In this document: positions 1 to 12,000 of the stretch, piece after piece | Layout of the letters: each line of letters begins with the position of its first letter | Numbering within the stretch: the stretch's first letter is position 1 | Source of the DNA: Cladochytrium replicatum | Lineage: Eukaryota > Chytridiomycota > Chytridiomycetes > Cladochytriales > Cladochytriaceae | Assembly: GCA_025526935.1 (NCBI GenBank) | Contig: JAHLKD010000025.1 | Span: 434,001 to 498,000 of the forward strand | Length of the DNA stretch: 64,000 bases | Reading direction: 5' to 3' | Notes under the pieces: generated by a model | What the model saw: only the letters and a program-made list of their open reading frames with translations | The model's database searches: none | Told to the model about the DNA's origin: nothing | Translations under genes and position numbers: made by a program

Positions 1-811
1 CAACCAAATTCAAGCATAGGTCGAATAAAAGACAAAAACAAATGACGAACCACAACCAGAGAATGAGAACCAAAAATCCTTGAAAAAGAAAGCAAAGCAA
101 AAGAAGCTGCGCGCGCTTTGGCAAGTCGATGGGAAATAGTCAGTGAAACATCAAATCCAGTATCTCCAAAAAAGCAACCCAGATAACGAAATGAAGGCTT
201 GACAGGCAGAGTTTGACCATGAAGAAGCAAAGGCGAATTAGCAGGAATAGAAATTCTTGTGAGAATCACAGACTTCAAAGGAGCAAAGAAAAACCACGAG
301 CTTGGGCAAACTGGTCACAAACAGAGAGAAGAACCTGCATAGCATCCAAAGTAAGTGTAAACAAGGCCAAATCATCTGCAAATAAAAAAGAATTATATCG
401 TGGTTTGGCAGGATGAAAGAGTGTTATAGGTGGGGCAAATAGTCGAAGGAGCCCTGTTGAGGATCAAGAAAAGTGATATAGAGAAGTGGACTGAGAACAG
501 ACCCTTGAAACAAACCTCTAAACAAATCAAAAGCATCTGAAAAACAATTTGCAACAACCACTCTGGAAGAACAAAAATCAAACAGAGACTTCAAAACAAA
601 AACAAATGGCAACGGTACTCCCCTAGAAAGAAGCTCAGCCCAAAGAATTGCACGATTTGTGGTGTCATAAGCTGCTTGAATATCTAAAAAACCAGCAACC
701 CAAGGAACCTTGGCATTAGACGCACGGGAGATACATGCCTGAAGACCAAAAACACATTCCATTCCCGAGCGGCGTGATTGAAATCCCGCTTCAAAAGGAT
801 TGGGCGTTAAA
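1..811 (-). mobile_element. Non-LTR (LINE-type) reverse transcriptase fragment, frameshifted
   Basis: Read on the minus strand, this stretch carries a recognisable non-LTR reverse transcriptase. In order it shows 'NPFEAGFQSRRSGMECVFGL', 'GFLDIQAAYDTTNRAILW' (RT motif A with the catalytic Asp), 'GLFQGSVLSPLLY' (motif B, near 490-510), 'NSFLFADDLAL' (the FADD catalytic box, near 370-390) and a thumb-like end 'SFIRPMLEFG'. The open frame stops at 424 and the later motifs lie in other frames, so there is a shift near 445 and another near 300. The element runs off the left edge of the window. Its upstream side ends abruptly at the poly-T of the next element at 812, so it is truncated or interrupted there. 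It would copy RNA by target-primed reverse transcription if intact; this copy is dead. Confidence 0.85.
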
Positions 812-1010
812 TTTTTTTTTTTTTTTGAATAATATTATTTATTTATTTGCACATACAATGCATAACAATAAACAACACCCAAAGTGCCTTACAAGATGGT
901 CGTCGACCAGCACATAGGGAAGCGCGCAAGTCGGAGGGCAAAGCGAAAGAGAAATCTGAGATCTTAAAACTCATTCCTGTGACTACTTCTAAGGCTCTGC
1001 TCATGTGTCA
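812..1010 (-). mobile_element. Poly(A)-tailed 3' end of a retroelement, copy A
   Basis: On the plus strand this begins with a run of about 15 T and continues 'AATATTATTTATTT..GCACATACAATGCATAAC', i.e. a poly(A)-tailed 3' end on the minus strand. About 120 bp are nearly identical to copy B at 1337 onward, and weaker similarity continues to about 1008. A 5'-truncated copy with an A tail is the usual product of LINE-driven insertion. Whether it is the 3' end of the LINE at 1-811 or a short non-autonomous element cannot be told here. Confidence 0.65.
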
Positions 1011-1012
1011 AA

Positions 1013-1311
1013 TTTTTTTTTTTTTTTTTTTTAATGTTATAACATGTATTGACAATGCTTAATCAGTACATGTCACCCACGTGTACTTCAACCAAGATTT
1101 GGAATCTTCAGTACTTGGGGAGCCGTGCGAGCCGTAGGAAAGAGGAGCGAAGGCAATGGCGAATCGAAGGAGGTGTGGCGCGGTACTTGCACGTGACATG
1201 ATATTGCGAGAGATATATTTCGTAGGAAATTCGAATCCAGTCCCCTATAGGATTCGAACCGCGGAGTTTAGCTTCGAAAAGTCGCATTCGTACCGACTGA
1301 GCCACTATGAA
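1013..1311 (-). mobile_element. tRNA-derived SINE with poly(A) tail
   Basis: On the minus strand the left end looks like a tRNA: an A box TGGCTCAGTCGG (complement of 1293-1304) and a perfect B box GGTTCGAATCC (complement of 1250-1260), the internal RNA polymerase III promoter. The acceptor and T stems do not pair well, so it is not a working tRNA. A body of about 200 nt follows and ends in a run of about 20 A (T at 1013-1032 on the plus strand). A tRNA-like head, unrelated body and A tail is the classic SINE layout. The two promoter boxes support it directly; the element's family name is unknown to me. Confidence 0.65.
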
Positions 1312-1527
1312 TTTTTTTTTTTTTTTTTTTTTTTTTGAACAATATTATTATTTATTTTGCACATACAATGCATAACAAAAAACAACACCCAAAGTGCCTT
1401 ACAAGATGGTCATGGACCAGCACATAGGGAAGCGCGCGCAGCATAAGGAAAACCAACAAAGCAAAACAGAGAATGTAAACTCAAACCTGTGGCTACCCGT
1501 CAGATACTGCTAAGGTGCCAAAAAAAC
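1312..1527 (-). mobile_element. Poly(A)-tailed 3' end of a retroelement, copy B
   Basis: This is a second copy of the element at 812-1010, in the same orientation and again starting with a T run (1312-1336). The first 110 bp after the T run differ from copy A at only a few positions, and the rest is more diverged. It abuts the SINE on one side and lies 25 bp from the tRNA-Gly gene on the other. Confidence 0.65.
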
Positions 1528-1552
1528 AGGTGAGTAATAAATAAATCGGAAC

Positions 1553-1623
1553 GCAAAGGTGGTCCAGTGGTAGAATTGCCGCCTGCCACGCGGCAGACCC
1601 GGGTTCGATTCCCGGCCTGTGCA
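1553..1623 (+). tRNA. tRNA-Gly (anticodon GCC)
   Basis: A full cloverleaf can be drawn. The acceptor stem is GCAAAGG with CCTGTGC (one A-G mismatch), followed by a D arm starting TGGTCCAGTGGTAGAA. The anticodon stem is GCCGC/GCGGC with loop CTGCCAC, giving anticodon GCC at 1585-1587. The T arm is CCCGGGTTCGATTCCCGG, and the discriminator is A. There is no intron and CCA is not encoded, as expected for a eukaryotic nuclear tRNA. Its A and B boxes are intact. Confidence 0.93.
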
Positions 1624-1748
1624 ATAGACTGCTCCGTAAATTTTGGTTTGACATTTGTTTAATGTGTTTCTTTTAACATGGCAGTATATATGTACAATCT
1701 GGAGTTTGTACGTGAATGGAGTTTCAATTCTGGACTGTTACAATCAGT

Positions 1749-2162
1749 CTAATGCTTAACTCCACTGTTCTCAAAATCAGGAACATCAATGGGATCACAC
1801 TGTTCCGACAGGAGAACCAAGTTATCCGCAAGCACCGTGCACTGCATCAAGAGTTCATTGTTCTCGATTTCAAGCTGCTCAAGTGATACAGCCGATTTAG
1901 CAAAACCTTAATTAAGTGCATCAGGGACAGTGATCTGGCCAGATCTAACAATGTCCTCCAATGAATACATCAACAAAAACACATTCCTCCACGCATTGCG
2001 AGGTTCCTCCAAGCGCTGTGCGAGATGCCGCAATCGTTCCTGAGGTTCCAAAGGCTGTCCAACATGAGCCCTCCCCAAGCGATCCTGAACCCTCGAAGTT
2101 GTCAACATATTGTGCTCAGAAAATGCATAAAATAATCGAAACTGATCGCCTGTAATTCGGAT
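1749..2162 (-). pseudogene. Decayed coding fragment with one in-frame stop
   Basis: The minus strand stays in one frame from a stop at about 2163 to a stop at 1749, broken only by a TAA at 1908-1910. The product would run 'GDQFRLFYAFSEHNMLTTSR' .. 'EEPRNAWRNVFLLMYSLED' .. stop .. 'GFAKSAVSLEQLEIENNELL' and end 'DVPDFENSGVKH'. It looks like a helical, partly coiled protein. I do not recognise the family; the setting among retroelements suggests a transposon-derived or dead host exon. An AG just before the 'GDQF' start could be a splice acceptor. Confidence 0.35.
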
Positions 2163-2250
2163 TATTCAGGGAAGTGTTTGTTTAGCTCGTAATACGTTCC
2201 TGAGTGAACGCACAAAAAGGACCAAAATGGTCTTGGATGAAACTACCACC

Positions 2251-2739
2251 TGTTAAAAACCAAGGGTTTTGTTAGCAGCGGTACGGCGTTTTTAGCTGTA
2301 CTGTAGCTAGCACAACAGCTCCAGGCTCCGCCTCTTGGCCCAGTTGAATATGGGTTATGATAAAGCAAACTTCCCTTGTTGCACACAAGCACTCTGTGGC
2401 TAATACGAATCAAGGCTGGATTGCCTAACCAGGAAGACTGTGGTTTGTGAGTGTGTGGTTTGTTCCACTGTCTCCTTTATTTATGCCTGTGGTGTGTGAG
2501 TGTTTGGTTTGTTCCACTCTCTCAAGGAACCAGCCACTCTCACACCCTCACTAAATATTCCCACACAGAAATTGACACACCCTAACAAGAACATTAAACA
2601 ATGACAATAAAGAAAATAAAACAGCATGACTGCCCTAAACATAAATCAAAGCAATAGCATATAAAACTCTCAAGCCCAAGAGTAAAACCTATTGCGCAAA
2701 ATAATGGGTAAGCCCTCCAAGGATACACAGAATTTAACA
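2251..2739. repeat. LTR-like dispersed repeat, copy 1
   Basis: The sequence begins TGTTAAAAACCAAGGG and ends TTTAACA, giving TG..CA ends inside a short inverted terminal repeat. The first 90 bp match the copy at 23133 with only a few changes, and the remainder (about 490 against 466 bp) aligns loosely. Both copies share a 'CTCACTAAAT' stretch and a 'CCAAGAG' stretch in the same order. Size and ends fit a solo LTR, but I see no target-site duplication and no internal gag-pol. Confidence 0.5.
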
Positions 2740-3214
2740 GGTGCCAGTCGAAGATGAGCTTTTGGGTCACCAAAGCTCATGCCATCAGATAAACTCGAAA
2801 AAGAATGAAAACACCAGCACAGCAGAAGTTATGGTTGTCCTGGTGCTTTTCCTGAGAGAATCTCGGAAGGAAGCTACAGGCAGAGCAGGGGAAGGGTTTA
2901 CAGCAGTAGTGGTTGTGATAGTGGTTAAGATTGATGAGACCGAGAGGCAGTCAGTTCAGGTTCAGGTTCAGTTGAGTGGAGTATTCGAGAACGAGGCCAT
3001 GTCGGTTTCAGCAGGTTGAGGTAAGCAGCACCAAGCAGCAGTTGGTGGTAGTGAGGAATGTGGCTGTGAGTTGTTGCTGTTGAATTGAATTAGAACTTTA
3101 GGATTGAATGAATGGATGTGTGTCCATTATTTGCTGACTGGGATATCACGTGAGACCACGAGCTGAACACCTCTTCATATGAGTATCATGCGTGTGTATA
3201 TATGCTATCCACTC
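2740..3214. other. Intergenic, no gene seen
   Basis: A 92-codon plus-strand frame (2741-3019) is present but has biased Val/Glu composition, no recognisable motif and no splice partners. I treat the stretch as the 3' flank of the MFS gene plus repeat debris. Confidence 0.4.
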
Positions 3215-4948
3215 TTAATCACTCTTGCTCTTCTCACGCCGCTGCTCCACAACCACCGACACAAACGCAACCACCACCACCATTGCCAGTCCCTCGCCAA
3301 CATACGCTACCGTAGACCCCACTATCCAGTACAAACTGCATCCCACAAGCGGCCCCATCGCCCGCCCAAGCTGTCCTACTGCCCTAAATGTCCCAAGCAC
3401 CTTCCCCCTCTCCCCTGCCCCATCCACCTCCTCCCCCCCAGTCATGCTCGCCAGGCTCGTCAAGCAACTCACGACCGTCCCGCTCGTAAACGCCTGCAGC
3501 GTAGCTCCGATCCACAGCATCCACTCCCGTCCCCCGCTCATCCCCATCACCACAAACCCCGCCCCGCACGCCAACATCCCTTGCATCGCCATTGTCTTCT
3601 CGCTCACGACTCTCCCCGCCATCCGCCGCACGTAACCCCCTTGCACGAGCGCGGAAAGCAACCCCATGTACCCTAGCATCATCCCCTGCCGCGCGTGGGA
3701 AAAGTCGAACCGGTCGTGCGTCAGGAACGTCAACGTGAACTCCATCCCAGAAAACAGAAGCAGGTACACGAAATGCACCACAGACAAGTTCGTCAGCTGC
3801 GACGGCTTTGCTCCGTTTCCCCTGCTCGTCGAATTCGAGCCCTTCACGTCCTGCTTTGACTTTTTCTTTTGCACCTTCTTCTTCTCCCCGACCACCTCGT
3901 CGCTAAACACCCGCGTCTTGAAATCTATCGTCTCCGGAAGCGATACAAACATGTACACCGACTCCACCACGATCAGCGCCAGTGCGAACAGTGCTGGCCC
4001 CGAGTACTCGTTCACAGGCAGCCACGCAGGCACCCACCGCTGCATGTCCACTTTCGTGGCAAACCACGCCCCGAGCGATGGCCCGAGCGTAAACCCGAGT
4101 GAGAACGCCACGCCCACTAGAGCCTAACACCGAAAAAAAGAAAACAGTGTTGTCAGCTGTACGTTGCATCCATACTCTCTATTCCTCGCCACTCACCATG
4201 CCTTTCGACCGCGTCTCTGGCGTCGTCACATCCGAAATCATCGCCATCGACATCTGCACATTTCCTTCCGTCAAACCCCCCACGATCCTCGACAGCACAA
4301 AAACCTCAAAGCTCTTCGACACGCTCCACAGAATCATCGAAACTCCATTCCCAATCTTTATATCAAAATATACCATCAGCTCTAAAAAAAAACTGTTCGG
4401 GACATTTCTTTACCATGGAAATCAACAGGATGGTCCGTCGACCGTACTTATCGCTCAGCGACCCGATGATAGGCGAGCTCACAAACTGCAGGAACGAAAA
4501 GATCCAGCCCACGGCTCCGCCGAACAGCACCACGTCGAGATGCGACCCGCTGCCCCCGATCCACACCCTGAACCTCCTCACCCACCCCATCATCACATAA
4601 TACGTCGAGCCCTTCAAACAGCCAACAACCAAAAAATCAATATCAAAGAAACAATTTCGTTGGTGTTTTTGTATTTTCGTTTCAAAAACTCACGGGGTCC
4701 GAACCGTCTTTGGCTTCGTAGTACCGCAGTATCCGCGGGAACAGAGGCAGGATCACGGTGAACGCGAGGATGTCGATCAGCAGTGCAGTGAAGACCGTCG
4801 TCAGCGTCCGAGAGACAAACTTTTCGCGCTCGGTCTTTGCTTGGGGCATCTTTTTTGCGGGTGTATCTGGGGACGTGCTTGCGGAGGATTTCGAAGCTGC
4901 CGGCAGGCGTGGTGAGGGCGGCACCGCTGGAGCTTTGGCCGTTCGCAT
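3215..4948 (-). CDS. MFS transporter, MFSD10/tetracycline-transporter-like
   Basis: Four exons on the minus strand: 4948-4694, 4611-4414, 4379-4197, 4123-3215, all in phase 0, giving 514 residues. Exon 1 carries a Ser/Pro/Lys-rich cytosolic tail and the first membrane helix ('FTALLIDILAFTVILPLFPR'). Exon 2 has 'FLQFVSSPIIGSLSDKYGRR', the MFS loop 2-3 signature (G-x3-D-[RK]-x-G-R-[RK]). Exons 3-4 continue 'LSRIVGGLTEGNVQMSMAMI' and 'GVAFSLGFTLGPSLGAW', closely matching the MFSD10 family. About 12 helices are expected. Exon 3 is entered at the second AG of 'TTTTAGAG', because the first would give an immediate stop. In fungi and animals this family moves organic anions or drugs across plasma or organelle membranes; the substrate here is unknown. 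Confidence 0.85.
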
Positions 4949-7900
4949 GGCGAATGATCGAAGGCTAGGGCAGGGAACGCCACGCCGTAGAGGTAAAAAC
5001 TTAGGGTTGGGTCAACACGTGTCATTGGGCAGAGTGATTATTACCTTTTTTGGAATTACTTGTTCACCATTCGAAACATCTTGATTTGCTTTGTTGTGGG
5101 ACTGCGCAGGGGTCGAGTTCTTGCTTGAGTTGTATTGCCGATTCTTAGGGGAGCCAGGCATTGCAGCCCAAGTTTTTCCTGGTTGGTGTTGCAAGGCATG
5201 GAGGGTGAAGTGGTTTGTTGTGGGTGTCTGCTATGACGTGAGGTGCAATGTGATGTCATTCGAGCATTGGAATTGAAATCTGGCTTCATTCCCCTCCTGT
5301 TGATCGATACAAAAGCGTTTTCGAGACATGCCATGCCTGGTAGAGGGACCAAAAAGCGTGCAGGTAGTCATGACAATGTGGGTTGAAGCGCTTCCAAGGC
5401 AAGAAAGACATTGAAGTCCTCGAGAATCCATGATTCAGGTGGGGTGTTGCAAAATTGATTAATTCTCTTGCACTCATGGTTCTTAAAAGGCAGCTGCCAG
5501 TGCAGACACAACGGTGCTGCAAAGGGACGGGATTGCTGCGAGCTCTGTTGGGATTGGTTCTTTGGGAGGAAGTGACCAGGTGTGGAATGTCATGAAGATG
5601 CTGTCGGGGGTCAATTGTACAAGAATTGTCTGAAGAGGTTCTGAATCCTGGAGAGTAGGAGTGGGCTGTTGATATAGTAAGGACTGATGCTGTTAACAGA
5701 TCATGTTTTATTGAAATTTTTGCTAGGTGCACGAGAAGAAAGAAAGCAATTCCACACAGGAGGGAGATCACAACCTTGTGAAGAAGGGGTCAATTGATCA
5801 GAATCCTGCTTTGTCTGTATTTGTTGGTGTTTTTGGAGGGAATCTCTTTGTGAAGAGGTAAGATGCTGTCTAGACTGCCACAGACAGTGTCTACAGGAGT
5901 GGCTGGTAGAAACTCTCTTGTGTATTCGAATTGGCATGAGAAGTGTTGGCTGAGGTACTCTCTGAGCAACAACATATCATGTTCAACGATGAGCAAGCAC
6001 TCTTTGGAGTAGACATGCATGCTCTGCAAAGCATAAAGATATCCGACAATGTGACCATCTACAGAGCCTTAAGACATAAGGATAAGATTGATTTTACTTG
6101 TAAGTTAGGTCTTCAAGTTTAGTTATTATGTTAGTTATGGATTGAATTGACCATTTAAGGCTTTCCAGTTTCATGCTGTTGCTAAACGTGACAAAAACAC
6201 AAAGTGCAGCAAATTTGAGGAAAATTGAGTCCTTCATCACTCAAAACGTTGCGTGGCAGGTTGGCAGCAACACGTCCCGATTCCAGTGGTTGATCTCGAC
6301 AACAATGAGATATCCCCTGTTGTCTGGATAGATTGACTTCAACCTGACACATTGGTTTGCATCATTTTTGTTGTTCAAACTCATTGATACATGAAGCAAA
6401 ACCAGACTACTTGCAACGACGAACTTGAGATTCAGTCAAGCCGGATTCTTCATTTGATCCTTTCACTGTTTTTGCAGGAGCAAGAATCAACAGCGAGTGC
6501 AACAAACACAACAGGTGATCTTGGATATAGCAGCCTCTCGGTGGATGATCTGGAACAGCCTCTGCATTGCTGAGAACTCGAGATCATGGATTAGACTGGG
6601 CAATGGAATGGAATGCCAGTTCAGCATGTTTAGTTGTGTTTTTTCTGTTTCATGAGTTTCATCAATTTTTCAAGTAACATATTTCCTTCATATTCAATAA
6701 TAACAATTTGTATATGTTGAGAAAAATTGTTGAAACAATTGGAGTTTCTTCAGCTAGATTCCTTATTGTACTCGATTTGTTGAAAGGCTATCATTGAATC
6801 CGTTCAACAAAGTGTGCAAAGAATATAATTACAACTGCACAGAGTTTATAACATTCTCCTTAAATGTCCTTACTTTGGTCCTGTCAATCCACCAAGTAAC
6901 TTTGCATTTGGTCTTTGCATCATTGGGTGAAACTATTCTTCATACATACATGGATGATTTAACAATCTTCAAACATTTGAGGAACTTGACCAATGCATTG
7001 CTGCCAAACAAAGATCAGTCCAGAGAAATCCATTGTTGCAGCCCCTGAAATCAAATTATAAGGATTTACTATCAATAATTCCTATTTGAGCAAGAGGGCA
7101 AAATGAACTGGTTCTCCTGCGAGGACGAATTCACCAAGTCTTCGCTGTGCTGTTTGGTGATCATTGGTGGACTCGTGCAGGCTTGGTTGATTTGCTGCTG
7201 GGCATTGTCCCTCACGGATGGAAACAGATGTATATGTACGCATTAGTAGAAGCGCAGGAGTTGAATCCGCAATGACCCCAGAAACCAAGTAGGGTACACC
7301 TGAGACTGGCTGCCTGAAAGACAGTGTGGTGGACATCTGAGCTTGCGCAAATGATGATTTGGAATGAACGGTGAGAGCGTGTGATTGAGTGGGAGAAAGC
7401 ACAGCATATCCCCCATATGCGGGTAGGGTCTGCCAGTGGAGGTTAGCCCGAGACGGGAACGAGCACGTCAACCTCAGGCGATCAGAATTCAGTGCATAGA
7501 ATGCAACAGGATCCACATCCCTTGGGCAGTGTGCTCCACGGAGTCAGTCAGCTGGCATGAATCACTTCAAGTACATGTGGATTCTCCATGGTTGTCATCT
7601 GGTGCAAGTTGGGGAATGGGGAGTGTGCTCGTGGGAGTAGACATTTTGGAGAAGGATATTGCCAGCAGATGGCAGCTACTGATAGGGGAGGGCAGCAAGG
7701 GGGCGGATAGTGGATGACTCATGAGAGACATATAGGAGAATTTTAGGCATGGGGATGGTGGGATGTCCTTTTCTTCCATGCACAACAGCTAAAAGTGTCA
7801 TTTGTTTGGGTAATTTTGTTCCTTTGGTGTCAGGCTACCTTACAGGCCCTGAGCTGTGTGGAAGGGAGATTGTCCCAGGCTAACCACGTCTTTGGAGGTG

Positions 7901-9014
7901 TTGGATATGACTTTCATTGATTGTACGTCGGTTGCATTCATTGATTGTATGTCTGTTGTATTCTTGCCGTTAGTTGAACACTAACTCAAGGACTCACTGA
8001 GTCACTGTGGCGTTAAAAAACCTTTTTGGTGCTTGATTTGCGCACATAAATTTTTTACGGGACTGATGAAAAACGTCGTCCTTGATTGCACTTCACGGAG
8101 TCTTTTGATGGCCTTTTCAAGCTTCTCATGTTTTGAACCCTCTTCTTGTCTATGCAAAAAAATGGAACGCATTCAGTTCCACCTGACAATATTGTATTTC
8201 CTTTCCATATCCTCATTCCTTCCCTTCCTCCTGTTGAACCAAAATTACAGAAAATAAACAATCTGAAATCAGAAATAGGAAGCTTGCAAGAACAGAGATA
8301 TTTTTAAGTGGAAGTATGTCGGCCCTAATCTGCAAAGATAATGTGCCAATATCACGCGTTGCTCAAGGAGGTTCTGGTACGATCGTTCTGCCGCCTGTCA
8401 CAATGCAAAAGCAAGATAAAGCTGATGCGGTGTCGACCGAGACAGCCGAGGGTCTGTGTAATCATAAGCTGATCGGAGATTTAGTTTTTGGATCAGTGGC
8501 AATACTGTTGATCTGACAGCTGTGATCTCGAATACAACTTCCGAACATAGTGTTTTACATGCTGGAGGTTTTGACCATGCGTCTTCTTCCAGGAGATGAC
8601 AAGTGACTGGTTGCTGGAACTTTAAGCTTTTCTTGAGGTTGCTCCATGCTTCAGATGCGAGGTCAGATTGCTTCAGATGCGAGGTCAGATTGGTTGATTT
8701 GGTGGTGTCGTCGTCGGTGAGAGCTTCGATAATGGAGGAGAGCGCAAGGCAGTTTCAGTCTTGACTGTTGAGTCTCATCGTTTGCTGTAGCGAGATCAAC
8801 GGTCGTACCCAGATATCGGACCAGAGCTTGCCCCCTTTCAGGTGTGTGGCCATGTGGTCTGTGTTCCAATTACCTCATACCTGCACGTGATCCCATTTTC
8901 TAGGGTCTTTTTTTCCCACCCATACAAATCATCTCAATCAACGTGTGTCGTGTCGTGTGTCGTGTGTCGTGTGTCGTCGCCCACGGAACTACTTTCTCCC
9001 TCGTCTCTCGGCAA
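4949..9014. other. 4-kb stretch without an intact gene; scattered coding relics
   Basis: Several short open frames occur but none assembles into a gene with splice sites. A minus-strand frame of 144 codons (7082-7516) has no motif I know. A plus-strand frame at 6794-7048 contains 'TYMDDLTIF', which resembles a reverse-transcriptase YxDD box, but no other RT motif flanks it. Minus-strand frames at 5286-6029 are likewise unplaced. Short tandem duplications occur near 7912-7960 and at 8648-8691. The most economical reading is old mobile-element debris. Confidence 0.4.
8648..8691. repeat. Two-copy 22-bp tandem duplication
   Basis: The unit GCTTCAGATGCGAGGTCAGATT is repeated twice head to tail with no mismatch, about 320 bp upstream of the serine hydrolase start. 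Confidence 0.9.
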
Positions 9015-12000
9015 ATGTCCGCTGCTTACTGGCACATCGTCGAGGAGGTCACTGACTTTGTCGAAACCGTCGTCGTGCCCTCAGATGTGGAAAAGTCCCG
9101 CAGTCACACCACGACCTCATCGCTTTTATCGCACCATTCCGAAGTCGTTCGCCCTTCTTTCACTTCTACTTACTCGGATGCCTCAACTGTCACCCTCTCC
9201 CCTCCTGTCCAACCCACCACAAAACAGAAAAAGAAAAGACACTCAAAGCGAGACTCCCTAATCGACGACAAAAACAATGATCAACTGCAACAACAACCAC
9301 AACGTCGCTCATCAATCCTCAAAGATTTTTTCACTGGTTTTGGACGGCGGAAATCGGTCAAGAAAGCATCAAACCAGAAACAGGGCAACAATCGCAGACC
9401 CTCCATTGCAGACCCTCCTGCCCTCGTTCCCGGAAACCTCCCTGTACCGACCCTCGAAAATATCCCTGAATACGACACAAAGTCACTCAACAGTGTCTTT
9501 CGTGACTCGAGCGGACGAATAACTCCTGACAATAGGTCCAGATTCAACGACTCGAGGTCTGGAACGCCAAGACCACCCTCAGCACTGAGAAGAACCGCGA
9601 GCGATCCTTTTGGTGGCGAATCGCAGTCGAGATCAAAGGAAGGAAACAGAGAAAAGGACAGAGAGGAGGATGAGGAGGATGATGAGGTGGACGAGGAACT
9701 ATTGACAGCTCGGAGAAATTTACCCGGTCAGAGGAGGGCCACGTTGGACGGCGCCAGTCTCGAGCGCGTGCTGTTCCTTGGCGGGGACAGGGACGGACAT
9801 GCTCGTCCAAGGTGAGTTACAGGAAAAACAGACGATGGCGCATCAGCTGTAATGACCAATGCACTTTTCCAGACTCACTTCAACGACCTTTGAGAAGGTT
9901 GCAAGTCGGTTCGTAGACGGGTACTTTAGAGACAAGATCGAATCCCTTGCCGACTCGGGCCGGTCTTCCACCCATGGCGGCGTAGTCGGAATCGTAAACA
10001 CCAAATCTGGCTCCACCATCCTCAAAGCCTTTGGAAAGGCAGACCCTCGCACGGGGGTGAAAGTTGACCCCGAACGCACCCTCTGGGCCATCGGTATGTG
10101 TACACAACCAGATTCTTCATTCTAATGTTCACATCATCATGCTTCTCAACAGGCTCACTCACAAAAACATTCACCGCTGCAGCGTTCCTCTCCGCCTGGG
10201 AAGACACCGGCGGCGACGAATCCGAACTCACAAGCGTCGACATCAACGCCCTCCTCTCCAAGTACGAATCCACCGAACACGGCTCCCGCATGTCCTGCGG
10301 CTTCCGTCTCCCCTCCGACGGCATGGACCGCCCCAACCGTCCCGTCACCCCAGTCTCGCTCATGACCCATACTGCCGGCCTGGAAGACACCTACTTTGGC
10401 TCCTGCACAGACTCCACGGACCCCGTGGTCAAACTCGAGCTCCCGCCCGCGCTCCACACGCGCTGGCAGCTCCTCCACGGCTTCCCGCGCCGGTACATCC
10501 CCGCCGGCCTGGTCTCTTCGTACTCGTCCCCCGCGTACGCGCTCGTGGGGTACATGGGCGAACTGATCTCGGGGGTGTCGTACCCGCAGCTTGTGCGCGA
10601 GAAGATCCTTGAGCCGCTTGGGATGCGGAACACGACGGTGACGCTGCATGATCCAAGGGACGAAGTTGGGAGACGGGTGGTGAGACGCGGGGAGGAGGCG
10701 AGGAGCGAAGGGTTGCATGTTGCTATGCCGGAGTTTGATGAGGACGAGGAGGAGGAGAATGAGCGACGGAAGGCGGAGTTTGTGCCTTCGGATAGCTTGC
10801 GGGTGCTCTCGCTGCCATCTGGGTCCATGTACAGGTACATAGAAACACACCAGTGGTTGCAAATCATCTGACTGACGTTGTGACTGTGCAGCACTGCATC
10901 AGACATGAGCAAGTTCATGCACATGATTCTCAACAAAGGCTTCCTCAACGCCCGCACACCGACTAATCCCAAAGGCACCAAACCCGCACCTTCAAAACCC
11001 ATCGGCCTGGGACTAGAAAGCCGCGCTGTCACCCAAGCACCTGCAACCACTCTCCCCAACCCCTCTGGCGCGGCCTTGGCAGCCGAACCCGATACCCCTG
11101 AACCCATTGAACGAACCCCGGAAACCCCGACCCGCGTCCTCCAAGACCGCACCCTCCGCTACATGACCACCCGCCAGTTCGCAGCACACCCGGTCTCAGT
11201 CCACGGAGTCACATGCGGCCTCTTCGAAAAGAACCTCCCCGTAAGCAACCCTGGCCCCTCCTCGCGCTCGTCCCGCGTCGTCGACGACGAAACTGGATCC
11301 ACAGAGGAAACAGGCTACATCCGCGTACTCGAACATTTCGGCGACGGCACCGTCGGCTTCTCGTCGCTCATGTTTCTCATCCCCGCGTCCGGGATCGGAG
11401 TCTTTGTAGCGTTTAATAACGCGAATGCGAGGGAGGAGATCATGGAGTTCTATGCGAGCTTTTTGGATTTGGTGTACGGGCCAACGAGAGTCGCGGAGGT
11501 TCCGAGGGCCGTGAGGGTGCGTAGACGGTCGCTCTACGTCGAGAACGCCGTAGACGTGTTGGCGCTCGGTGGCGGCGCTACGCCGAACGCATTGCCCTCC
11601 CTCGCGGAAGAGGAGCACGCGGAAACGAGTAGCGCTAAAGCGAGCTCGTCGCCCGCGTCGTCGGTTAGATCTCTCCGGCTGACGTACTCCTCCGCGCCGT
11701 CCACGCCCGTCCTGGGCCGCAAGGCGTTCATTGCGAACGGGGACGTCCCGAGCCCAAACATGAGCGTCCACGAATCGACTTTGGGATCCGCGACGTCGAC
11801 GCCGACGCCGACGATGAACTCCCCGCGTCCGCAGATCGCCACGCCCGCGGCGCTCACTGACCGGCTTTCGAAACTCAACGGCACCGTGAACCGCCGTCCG
11901 CGCGCCATGACGTCCTCGACGGACTTTATCAGCGTCGAGTCTCTCGATCCCGCACGGCCTGGTCCGATCGACCTCCGCATTTTCGAGGGGCTGTACATGA

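Noticed and set aside
1238-1313. Minus-strand tRNA gene
   Set aside because: A and B boxes are present but acceptor and T stems do not pair and the body runs on to a poly(A) tail, so it is the head of a SINE.
2741-3019. 92-codon plus-strand frame
   Set aside because: Biased composition, no motif, no splice partners; lies next to repeat sequence.
6794-7048. Frame with TYMDDLTIF, resembling an RT catalytic box
   Set aside because: No other reverse transcriptase motif is present on either side; a single short match is not enough to call an element.
8943-9014. Earlier in-frame ATG for the serine hydrolase
   Set aside because: The extra 24 codons are encoded largely by a GTGTC/GTCGT microsatellite; ATG 9015 is a more natural start.
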